Shown: positions 1 to 8,008 of the stretch, one piece after another | Layout of the letters: each line of letters starts with the position of its first letter | How positions within the stretch are numbered: the first letter of the stretch is position 1 | Assembly: GCA_034421295.1 (NCBI GenBank) | Contig: DAOUKM010000018.1 | Location: forward strand, 1 to 64,000 | From: CAUZIR01 sp034421295 | GTDB lineage: Bacteria > Chloroflexota > Dehalococcoidia > Lucifugimonadales > UBA2962 | Direction of reading: 5' to 3' | Length of the DNA: 64,000 nt | Translations under genes and position numbers: made by a program | The notes under the pieces: model-generated | What the model saw: only the letters and a program-made list of their open reading frames with translations | What the model was told of the DNA's origin: nothing | The model's database searches: none

Positions 1-44
1 AGGGATTGCGCAAGCGCTCACGGCGGGTTCACACTTGGCGCAGC

Positions 45-710
45 ATGTGTGGTAGATACAGCCTGATAGCCGATATCAGAGATCTTGCAGGGCGATTCGA
101 GTTCGACGGCGACCGGGTCAAACTCAAGCCGACCTACAACGCCGCCCCCACTCAGCAGGTCCTGACCGTCGTCGGTGGCGAGGCCAGGCGGGGCGGATTC
201 ATGCGGTGGGGACTGATTCCGCATTGGGCCAGGGACCCGGGGATCGGGTCACGGATGATAAACGCCCGGGCCGAGACGGTCGCCGAAAAGCCCGCCTTCC
301 GCGACGCGCTGCGGCGCCGCAGGTGCCTGGTGCTCGCCGACGGATTCTACGAGTGGCAGCGAACGGGCGGGGCCAGGAAGCCCATGCGCATCGTCATGCG
401 ATCGGGAGAGCCCTTCGCCCTCGCCGGGCTGTGGTCTGTGTGGAAGGACCCGAACGGAAATCGCGTCCCCTCATGCACCATCATCACTACCGAGGCAAAC
501 GACCTGCTCAGGCCCATTCACGACCGCATGCCGGTCATCCTGCCCAGGGATGCAGAGGAGTTCTGGCTCGACGGTGGCGTCGACGACCCCGGTGAGCTCG
601 GCGTCGTGCTGGCTCCCTTCGACGCCGATGCCATGGAGGCATACGAGGTGTCAACCCTCGTCAACTCGGCTGCCAACAACCATCCAGAGGTCATCGCCCG
701 AATCGCATAG
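45..710 (+). CDS. SRAP (YedK/HMCES-type) abasic-site protein
   Basis: SOS-response-associated peptidase family protein, 221 residues. In this family Cys2 becomes the N-terminal residue and forms a thiazolidine crosslink with abasic sites in single-stranded DNA. The start at 45 is chosen over the ATG at 6 because it gives an N-terminus MCGRY, placing the catalytic Cys at position 2. Family motifs seen in order: YNAAPTQ, MRWGLIP, INARAET, LVLADGFYEW and the active-site His in the segment around HDRMPVI. Length is usual for the family. It stands alone on the plus strand with no operon partner. YedK-like genes are general genome-protection genes, so this may be a chromosomal neighbour of the island and not part of it. 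Confidence 0.93.
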   Translation: MCGRYSLIADIRDLAGRFEFDGDRVKLKPTYNAAPTQQVLTVVGGEARRGGFMRWGLIPHWARDPGIGSRMINARAETVAEKPAFRDALRRRRCLVLADGFYEWQRTGGARKPMRIVMRSGEPFALAGLWSVWKDPNGNRVPSCTIITTEANDLLRPIHDRMPVILPRDAEEFWLDGGVDDPGELGVVLAPFDADAMEAYEVSTLVNSAANNHPEVIARIA

Positions 711-876
711 GGTTTGGATGGCAACCGCCGCAGACAATGGATCACCCATGGCCCGCAAGGTGGGAGGCTTTCTTGGAGCCCCCCAACGGCGAATGGCAGG
801 GTGAGGGGCCGTCAATGTAGAAACACTCCGGACCCCTTCCAATCCTACCTGTTGAATTCAGGCCAACCATCTGCCG

Positions 877-1227
877 ATGAGCCTTAAGAAAATCCGAAAT
901 CATGCAATAGTCCGGTTCTATGTCGGATACTGGCTCTATTTCGGTCCATCGTATGGAGCCTTCTGGATTGGACGTCAACTCGACCCAGAAAACCAAATCG
1001 TCAATTTCCTATTCGGCAATTACCTATTCTTCATAATCTGGTTCTTGATAGGTGGCAGTATGGGCTGGCTGGTCCATCAACAGGCTTGGCTCAGGCACAT
1101 AGTCCAGAATCTGTGCGTTTGGTTGTTTCAGAACGAAGAATTCGAATTACGGCTCAACCAACCATACCTATCGGCTTTCGGCCTATTTGGTCTAGCCCTA
1201 AGCGTGGGCGTCACTCTTGGGATGTAG
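877..1227 (+). CDS. Small membrane protein, unknown function
   Basis: Predicted protein of 116 residues that I do not recognise. Two or three hydrophobic stretches are visible: around residues 18-32, a strong one at about 46-66 (FLFGNYLFFIIWFLIGGSMG), and one at the C-terminus at about 98-115 (FGLFGLALSVGV). A charged loop separates the last two. It is flanked by about 165 bases on the left and 250 on the right without other genes and is not part of an obvious operon. The local base composition is more AT-rich than the SRAP gene, which would fit acquired DNA. That it is a real gene rests only on the open frame and the membrane-protein pattern. Confidence 0.5.
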   Translation: MSLKKIRNHAIVRFYVGYWLYFGPSYGAFWIGRQLDPENQIVNFLFGNYLFFIIWFLIGGSMGWLVHQQAWLRHIVQNLCVWLFQNEEFELRLNQPYLSAFGLFGLALSVGVTLGM

Positions 1228-1479
1228 AGATTAAGACGAGGTTGATACCACTACAAAGCGTGTCCTATGGATACTTCCTGTTCCTTGTTGCTCGGGGCTT
1301 GAGACCGTAGGGCTGAGCGCACGACTATCTCCAACCCCTCCCGTGCACACCTTGGAATGTTGTGAATAACCGGCGTCCTGCGGCGAGCTGGGTTCAGGTG
1401 AAGCCATAAGCAATGAGATCGAATCAAGAAACTGCTGACCGAAGTCAAAGATCCGACTCTGGATTAGCAACCGCACCCG

Positions 1480-3138
1480 TTGCGGACAACTGTTGAGACT
1501 GAGAACTCCGCGCATAGCGACGAAGGAGAATCACCCTTGGCTGAGACCAAATTTGTGCAGCAGTTCGACTCCGTTCCACAGTTCTGGCAGTTCATCAGAG
1601 GTCTACGCTTTGAAGACTTGCTCGTTGAACTTATTCAAAACGAGTTGGACGCCAATGCATTACATACCTCTATTTCCTTTAAGCCGGATCGACTGATCTG
1701 TAATGGAGACGGTGAGTCTGTGGGCGAAGACGGTTGGAAGCGACTGTCATTCATTGCCGGTGCAGGTGACCAAGTTGAGGCCAAACGATTCAGAATAGGG
1801 GTAAAGAACCACGGCCTAAAGGCTTGCTTCAGGCTAGGAGATGAAATCATTTTGCGGTCCGATGGACGCAAGATGATCCAGACTCTCTACAAGGACGGCT
1901 ACGACAGTCAACCGTCGCCAGGAGCGCTTCCAGAGCCGGTTTCAGACGAAGCAGCCCCTTCTATTGGTTGCTCGGTTGAGGTTCCGTACAGGCGAAAGGA
2001 CTTGATAGTACCGAGGGGTGAATCCCTGACCCTTGTGGCTCCTGATGAGAAGCTCATAGACAGACTCTTTCAGGATGCCTGTAAGCTCCTTCCTGACAGG
2101 CTGATGGGGGTGGTCCGTCCTGGCATTCGAGAACAGTACTCGCTACTTCTGAGTCACCACTCGCACGGATCCGTCGAACTTCGTTGGCGAGCCAAGAGAG
2201 GCCGGAACTTTAGTGGAAGACACGGGAAACAATTCCTCTTGTTCGGCAGGGAGTGCAACACCTCCTCGAACGTACCCGGGATACAGTCTACTACCACTTA
2301 CGAGCACTCTTGTACATTCAGGCTCCCATTCCCTACGGGGAAGAGGCCGGAGATACCCAGCTTCTACGTCCGGGACAAGAACTCCTTCCTAGGTGAGATC
2401 GGATGGGCCACCGACAGGAGAGGCACACCTAGGTCAACCAAAGGAGTCCGTAGATACCCCATCGCCTACGACGCTATTTCGGATTCAGCGCTTACCGGAC
2501 ATGGGATTCACTTCTCAGGGCCATACGCTTCTGATGCCGAAAGACATGGCGCCAGTCAGACGGACGACATAAACGGCTACATTGACAATGCTTGTAAAGA
2601 CGCCTTAGTGGAGATCATGGCTAGCTATCTGCTCCATCGATACGGAGGGAGGGCGATGGAGCTCTACATGGCTGATCCTACTAATCCAGAGGAGGACAAA
2701 CTGATTGATCTTGTCGCGCGTACCCTTGACAGACGGGCGCTCCCACTTGCACGCAAGGCACTACGAGTACCGAAGGGACCAAGGCGGCTTCCACTAGGTC
2801 CCAGGAAGACATTCAGCGGCGATTTGCAAAGGGTCGTCCTTCCAATGTTCACATGGGACCGTCAGAGGGTTTCGTCTCTTCTCTCAGCGATATGTCCAAT
2901 TGAGGAAGATCAAATCGACAGGACAGTTCCCAGCCCCATCTTGTCCTATCTCGGCGAACATTGTTATGACCCACACGACGGATTCGATGACCTTGTGACA
3001 ACATTTGATGAATGCGATGCGATCGAACGCCTACAGCCCCAGCTAGACATTAGCTACTTCCCTTGGAAGAGCGATTCCGAATGGCAAGAGACTCTAGGTG
3101 ACCCATCAGCCGCTAGGATCTATCTCGACGTCGCCTGA
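1480..3138 (+). CDS. GHKL (Hsp90/sacsin-like) ATPase, N-terminal half of an interrupted gene
   Basis: N-terminal ATPase part of a very large protein. The N-box ELIQNELDA (Glu50, Asn54, Asp57) marks a GHKL ATP-binding fold. It is followed by a short NGDG segment (about 74-77) and a glycine-containing lid with KNHGLKACF (about 108-116). The start is a TTG at 1480; no ATG lies near. The frame ends at a TGA at 3136-3138, but the same frame stays open after that codon and runs on through the gene at 3235. The 32 codons between read as ordinary protein, so this is probably one gene broken by a nonsense change (see findings). Large GHKL proteins of this kind recur in bacterial defence islands. The exact system is not recognised. 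Confidence 0.8.
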   Translation: MRTTVETENSAHSDEGESPLAETKFVQQFDSVPQFWQFIRGLRFEDLLVELIQNELDANALHTSISFKPDRLICNGDGESVGEDGWKRLSFIAGAGDQVEAKRFRIGVKNHGLKACFRLGDEIILRSDGRKMIQTLYKDGYDSQPSPGALPEPVSDEAAPSIGCSVEVPYRRKDLIVPRGESLTLVAPDEKLIDRLFQDACKLLPDRLMGVVRPGIREQYSLLLSHHSHGSVELRWRAKRGRNFSGRHGKQFLLFGRECNTSSNVPGIQSTTTYEHSCTFRLPFPTGKRPEIPSFYVRDKNSFLGEIGWATDRRGTPRSTKGVRRYPIAYDAISDSALTGHGIHFSGPYASDAERHGASQTDDINGYIDNACKDALVEIMASYLLHRYGGRAMELYMADPTNPEEDKLIDLVARTLDRRALPLARKALRVPKGPRRLPLGPRKTFSGDLQRVVLPMFTWDRQRVSSLLSAICPIEEDQIDRTVPSPILSYLGEHCYDPHDGFDDLVTTFDECDAIERLQPQLDISYFPWKSDSEWQETLGDPSAARIYLDVA

Positions 3139-3234
3139 GAGACAATTCAATGGGGCGAACTGGAATCTGATTCAGATGTCCCAGAGAACACATATCTATC
3201 TGACGAGCATTCTACGGCACAGCCGCTAGCAGGA

Positions 3235-5766
3235 ATGTTCAGTGCAATCAATTTGCCACCACATCTTGATGAGCGACAGCATGTACCGATTCTTCATCCA
3301 GATTTGCAGGATCATCGGCTGCTGAAGAAGCGGGGATGGAAACCCAAGCCATTTGGGTTGGAGGAATTCCTTGGTTATGCTCAGCTCGAGACAGCTTCGC
3401 TCGCGAAGCGTAAGTCGTTCTGGGCTTGGCTCCGTACCAATTGGAAGCCTGTCAAGCGACAGACGCTCATTCGGATCTCCGCCTTGCCAGTGTGGCCGAG
3501 CACCAACGGCCGCCTACAACCGCTGGACAGCCTGTGTGAGCCTAGCACCACTCGCGTCGGTTCTATCCTGGGCGGCGCAATCGCACGACCCTCTCGCGAG
3601 CTCTTGCACAGTGGACTTGTAACTCGTACTGGTCGAGGGAAGCTCACTTTCAGGAATGCGCCTACAAGTCAAGAATTCAGGAACTACTTAGAAAAGCAGA
3701 TGGAGCGCTTCCCAAGGGGAGAGCAACTGACCCCCGATGAGCAACGTGAATTCCACAAGATCGAAAAAGACCTTGCCACTCTCGTCTCATCTGTCCCACG
3801 TCTAAGGGGATACCTAGTGGAGCTATCCGAGGAGTTTGGCGTCGCACTGGACCGAGATGGATATCTGAGAGACCCTGCCGAGCTGGTCAGAGTAGAAGGG
3901 TCGATTCTAAATCTCCACTTGCTGAACGAACACATCATTGATCGCCCAAAAGGTGTTCTCGATCGAATAGACGGCTGGAAGCCGGAATATAGTCCGTCAA
4001 CTGACCAGATTGTTGACACGCTACGAGAGGACAGCGCTCGCATTGACGCACATGTACCTAGGCTTCAAGAGTACACAAGACAGGCTAAACGCGAAGGAAT
4101 TCCACCTGACGGCCTAGTGGCCCTTCCCTGCATTCCGATTGACGGTGAACTGCTCCGACCCATCGACATCTCGTTGCGTGGACAAAGGGACTTCTGGAAT
4201 GAATGGAAAACTGTTCTGCCTATGACTGGCATTAATCCAGAAGTGCAAAGACTCTACAAGACCGTTGGGGTAGTCGGGGGAGAGCCGGACTCTACCAATT
4301 CCCGACTCTTCTTCGAGTGGCTGTCATCCGAGAGCGCCGACACACTGGCCAGGCACATCGACCAGATTCTCCGACATATCGGCCACAAGGCCGGACCTCG
4401 CAGATGGGCGGCAGAATTCCCCAGAGTTCCGTTCATACCAGTCGAGTCCGATGATGGCGGGCTCCGATTGGTCACCCAGGCCGAGTGCATTAGGAAGAGG
4501 AGCAGGGTAGTCATTCCTGACTTCGATCAACTCGCAGATGCCATTAGGCAGCACGCGGGCAAACGCCCTGTGAGTCTGACGATTCTGGAGAGCCAAAGGG
4601 TAGTGCACCCGATTTCTCCACATCTGCGTGACCTACAAGTTAGATCCCTAAGAGAGCTTGCGGGAGATCCGATCCGGGTATTCGGCGAAGGTGGTCCCAA
4701 GTCTGTTTCTCAACCTAACTTTGGTCGTATTCTTGCCTCGCTGCTATCGGGTCAGAAGGGAAAGCAGCTGAGGAAACGTCTGGCGAAAATTGGCCTAGAT
4801 GCCCCCCAGAATGGCCTGAAAAGCAATTGGCGTGAACGCCTAACTGGCATCCAGCGAGTTCAGGTCTCAGACTCCGTACACGCTAGCTACAAGCTCGGTC
4901 GCAACACATTCTCCATTGCTGTAGACGCAGAACTCGACAAGGCATCCGGGACGCTGTGGCTCAGATCCGATTCTGACCTTCAGGCGAGCTTCTTCGATGT
5001 AATTGCGGACTACATCTTCGAACACCCACAGAGGTACTATGGCTCAGTGCTTGATCGAGCGTACAGGATGGAAATGAGGGACCGGTATCCTCTCGAATAC
5101 ACTGCTGACACGGAGGCGGTCGATGAAGATGGAGAACTCGAAACAGCTACTGAGACAGATGAAGAAGGGGACGAGTTGGCAGAAACCGCAGGGACACATC
5201 CGATCCCGCAGCCGGACCCTTCGAAGAATGTGCCCAAGCCCGGTCCAATCCCCACGGGTTCCGGGGCAATAACAGCGGTGAAGAGGGGGCCACGGGGAAC
5301 TGCTAGACCGCAGTCAACTGAGGAGAATGCTCAGATTGAAGACCTCAAGAAGAAGCAGTACGCCTGGCATTGCCAAGCGTGTGTCGCGGAGGCTGAGCCG
5401 AAAATACTAGCTCCGTCGGCAAGCTACGCTGCCATCTCCCAGAACAGGAGCCTCATGATGCAGGCTCACCACTGCGATCAGGTAAACGCTGGCGGGGCTC
5501 GTCATGTGGGGAACATCCTCCTGCTATGCCGCTATCACCATCTGGCACTTGGCGATGCTGTCAGTCGTCTAGAGGTCATCCAAGCCCTTAGCCAGGCGCG
5601 AGACCGTAGGCTCTCATTTGATTCGACCAACGGGGTCTCGAACACTCTTAAGGGCAAGGTCATCACGATCCATCCCCCGCAGCGCGAGGAGTCTGTCTCC
5701 TTGTTCTTTACAGCGCAACACTCAGGTTATTGGTTGGCAAAGGCCAAAGAAGAAGGAGTGGCCTAG
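3235..5766 (+). CDS. Large protein with C-terminal HNH nuclease, C-terminal half of the interrupted GHKL gene
   Basis: In the same reading frame as the GHKL gene ending at 3138 and separated from it by one stop codon, so most likely its continuation. Residues 1 to about 610 are a long alpha/beta region that I cannot assign. Residues about 625-700 are a low-complexity acidic then Pro/Lys-rich linker. The C-terminus has a CxxC pair (CQAC, about 721-724), then AHHCDQVNAGG, GNILLLC and RYHHLALGD. This is a zinc-supported HNH nuclease pattern. The combined protein would be about 1427 residues with ATPase at one end and nuclease at the other, a layout typical of defence proteins. The ATG at 3235 has only a weak ribosome-binding site, so separate translation of this half is doubtful. 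Confidence 0.75.
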   Translation: MFSAINLPPHLDERQHVPILHPDLQDHRLLKKRGWKPKPFGLEEFLGYAQLETASLAKRKSFWAWLRTNWKPVKRQTLIRISALPVWPSTNGRLQPLDSLCEPSTTRVGSILGGAIARPSRELLHSGLVTRTGRGKLTFRNAPTSQEFRNYLEKQMERFPRGEQLTPDEQREFHKIEKDLATLVSSVPRLRGYLVELSEEFGVALDRDGYLRDPAELVRVEGSILNLHLLNEHIIDRPKGVLDRIDGWKPEYSPSTDQIVDTLREDSARIDAHVPRLQEYTRQAKREGIPPDGLVALPCIPIDGELLRPIDISLRGQRDFWNEWKTVLPMTGINPEVQRLYKTVGVVGGEPDSTNSRLFFEWLSSESADTLARHIDQILRHIGHKAGPRRWAAEFPRVPFIPVESDDGGLRLVTQAECIRKRSRVVIPDFDQLADAIRQHAGKRPVSLTILESQRVVHPISPHLRDLQVRSLRELAGDPIRVFGEGGPKSVSQPNFGRILASLLSGQKGKQLRKRLAKIGLDAPQNGLKSNWRERLTGIQRVQVSDSVHASYKLGRNTFSIAVDAELDKASGTLWLRSDSDLQASFFDVIADYIFEHPQRYYGSVLDRAYRMEMRDRYPLEYTADTEAVDEDGELETATETDEEGDELAETAGTHPIPQPDPSKNVPKPGPIPTGSGAITAVKRGPRGTARPQSTEENAQIEDLKKKQYAWHCQACVAEAEPKILAPSASYAAISQNRSLMMQAHHCDQVNAGGARHVGNILLLCRYHHLALGDAVSRLEVIQALSQARDRRLSFDSTNGVSNTLKGKVITIHPPQREESVSLFFTAQHSGYWLAKAKEEGVA

Positions 5767-6039
5767 TCATACTCTCCAGCGGGTCCGGTAGAGAAGATGC
5801 AGACGGCGATGCGCGGACGGGACAGTTCCGACATCGGACGAGCAGCGAGTACTCCCAGCGTGAAGGGACGATTGTCCGGATGAACTTTCGACGGAGTAGC
5901 ACGGAGCACGGCCGCAAACCCCGGGCATTGTGGCAAAGCCCATTCCCGCTGTCGGATGCCAAGGTAAGGCAAGCCGGCCTCTAGCCTCGGCAGCCGCCGG
6001 ACACGCCCTCGCCTTCCAAGGCGGTCTAGGTGGGGGGGT

Positions 6040-7110
6040 ATGGATGCCCCAGCTCCAGTCCTATGGTGGATTACTTCGAACGTCCCCACGGTGAGCTTCA
6101 GGTTGACACCTATTCTCAAGCTTCCGCATGATGCTGAGATGGAGTTGTCATCACAATTCGAACGCTTCCTCGGGAACATCAGCGTCGATCAGCCCAAGCT
6201 CAACCGGATCATGTCGGCCCACTCCACACTCCGCAGGGCATTGGAGACTGATGCTCATGCCGGGCCGGCTCTGCTGGAGACGTTCCTGCAGGGCTCGTAC
6301 GTCCACGGAACGGCCATCCGTCCACTTGGAGGAAGCGCTGATTATGACGTTGACGTCTGTTGCCTGCTCGACCTGACCCAGGTCCCTATCCAAACTGAGG
6401 AACCCAAGCCGTTGGTTCGCTGGCTGGCGAGGCGTCTGAGAAGGGTAGAACGGTACCGAGGCAATGTGAGCACCCGCTCCAGATGTATCCGCATCGAGTT
6501 CCCGGGCGATTTCCATATGGACGTCGTCCCCATGGTCGAAGGTAGAAACCACGGGAGTGTTGAGTTCCCTGGCACGTATTCCACAGGGGTTGTCCTCTAC
6601 GCCAGGGACAGGAGACTCAACAATGGCAGCCTACTTGCTCCTAATGCGGCAGTGAACACCTGGGAGGCCACCAATCCGAAGGGGCTGAAGGAGTGGTATC
6701 GTCAGCAGAACCAGAGTACGAACGGCAGGTTCACGCGAGTAGCGAGGATGCTGAAGCACTGGCGCAACCAAGCATTCGACGCGCCAGTCCGCCCTCCATC
6801 TGTAGGGTTCGAGGTCATGATGGCGAGTTCATGGCCTCACTTCGCCAGCTCGGATGCTAGAGCAGTGTCTGGGGTCCTACGCCAGATCTCCACCAGTTTC
6901 AGTTTCACTCGGCCAACGGCCCCGAATCCGTCCCTCCGGGGCGAAGACCTGCTTAGAGACTGGAGCCGCGACAATCATGAGGTCTTCATAACGGAAGTCC
7001 GGGCAGCTGCCGATCTGGCCGAGCAGGCCGTTCGCGAAACAAATGAGGGTCGTTCGATAGGCCTGTGGCAGCGTCTATTCCGGACTCGTTTCCCACAACT
7101 AGGAGATTGA
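6040..7110 (+). CDS. CD-NTase-like (SMODS) nucleotidyltransferase
   Basis: A polymerase-beta-fold nucleotidyltransferase of the cGAS/DncV-like type. Seen: the GS motif (Gly85-Ser86 in QGSYVHGT), the acidic pair in SADYDVDV (Asp101/103/105), and a third carboxylate in HMDVVPMVE (Asp161). A C-terminal helical OAS1-like region follows (MLKHWRNQ near residue 245). Members of this family make cyclic or linear nucleotide second messengers in CBASS, though some are minimal transferases that modify partners. The ATG at 6040 has a GGTGG-type site just upstream. A shorter start at 6139 (MELSSQFERF) would fit family length better. The HEPN gene follows after 42 bases, so the two probably form one unit. 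No E1/E2, HORMA or TRIP13 gene is present. Confidence 0.85.
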   Translation: MDAPAPVLWWITSNVPTVSFRLTPILKLPHDAEMELSSQFERFLGNISVDQPKLNRIMSAHSTLRRALETDAHAGPALLETFLQGSYVHGTAIRPLGGSADYDVDVCCLLDLTQVPIQTEEPKPLVRWLARRLRRVERYRGNVSTRSRCIRIEFPGDFHMDVVPMVEGRNHGSVEFPGTYSTGVVLYARDRRLNNGSLLAPNAAVNTWEATNPKGLKEWYRQQNQSTNGRFTRVARMLKHWRNQAFDAPVRPPSVGFEVMMASSWPHFASSDARAVSGVLRQISTSFSFTRPTAPNPSLRGEDLLRDWSRDNHEVFITEVRAAADLAEQAVRETNEGRSIGLWQRLFRTRFPQLGD

Positions 7111-7152
7111 ACTGGTCCCCTGGAAATCCAGATCTGCAGGAATGCATTAGGC

Positions 7153-7944
7153 ATGCCGAATTCCGCTTCCGACGAAAGGTCCACTAGGGATTCGCCTTCG
7201 GACGAGCCTGCTCCCGTCCGGCCTCTTGGGATGTGTTCTAGCAATTCTCAAGCTATTACCTATGAGATCCTGCAGGCGGAATGGGAACGTGTTAAAGGCA
7301 ACCTTCCTGAACGCCTCGGGCTCCGGGTGCACCGTGCATTGAGCTGGGTGGAGAGGGCCGAGATGGAACGGGAGGATCCCGACGCGGCGTTCATTTTCTA
7401 CTGGATCGCCTTCAATGCGGCCTATGGCCAAGACAGGCCACGTTCCCTGGAATCAACGGAGCGGAACCATTTTGCTGATTTCTTCGTCACCATCCTGTCT
7501 CTCGACTCGGAAAACATGATCTACGACGCCATTTGGCAGAGATTCTCCGACTCGATCAGGGTGCTTCTCGACAACAGGTTCGTATTCCAGCCGTTCTGGA
7601 ACAACCACGCCGGCAGGGGTTTTGAGAACTGGGAGCACACCTTCGAGAGCAGCAAGAGGAGGGTCCATGATGCCCTGGCCGCCCGTGAAACCAGTGTCAT
7701 CCTGAGCACGCTCTTCGATCGATTGTATGTCCTTCGCATTCAACTCATGCACGGAGGAGCATCATGGCAAAGCTCGGTAAACCGCGACCAAGTGCGGGAT
7801 GGTGCTAGGATACTCGCCTTTCTGGTTCCCTTGTTCGTTGGGCTGATGATGTCACGCCCGGAGATAGACTGGGGACCCCCAGACTATCCAGTAGTGAATA
7901 GAGGGCTTGAACTGCATCCACGAATCCGACAGTCCTCCAGTTAG
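7153..7944 (+). CDS. HEPN-domain protein, probable partner of the nucleotidyltransferase
   Basis: Protein of 263 residues. The core helix pattern FIFYWIAFNAAYG (about 80-92) and the motif RIQLMHGG (Arg195 to His200, R-x4-H) match the HEPN superfamily, whose active members cut RNA with that Arg/His pair. The first ~30 residues are polar and poorly conserved in style; an internal ATG at 7231 is a possible start. It lies 42 bases after the CD-NTase-like gene on the same strand. Two roles are possible: an RNase effector triggered by a nucleotide signal, or the toxin half of a HEPN/nucleotidyltransferase pair in which the transferase inactivates it by modification. The sequence alone does not decide between them. 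Confidence 0.78.
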   Translation: MPNSASDERSTRDSPSDEPAPVRPLGMCSSNSQAITYEILQAEWERVKGNLPERLGLRVHRALSWVERAEMEREDPDAAFIFYWIAFNAAYGQDRPRSLESTERNHFADFFVTILSLDSENMIYDAIWQRFSDSIRVLLDNRFVFQPFWNNHAGRGFENWEHTFESSKRRVHDALAARETSVILSTLFDRLYVLRIQLMHGGASWQSSVNRDQVRDGARILAFLVPLFVGLMMSRPEIDWGPPDYPVVNRGLELHPRIRQSSS

Positions 7945-8008
7945 TGCGCTGGTCGGACTCGGCCTGAGATGGCCCGGGAACATAATCGCAGTTAGCCCCG
8001 CCGGTGGA

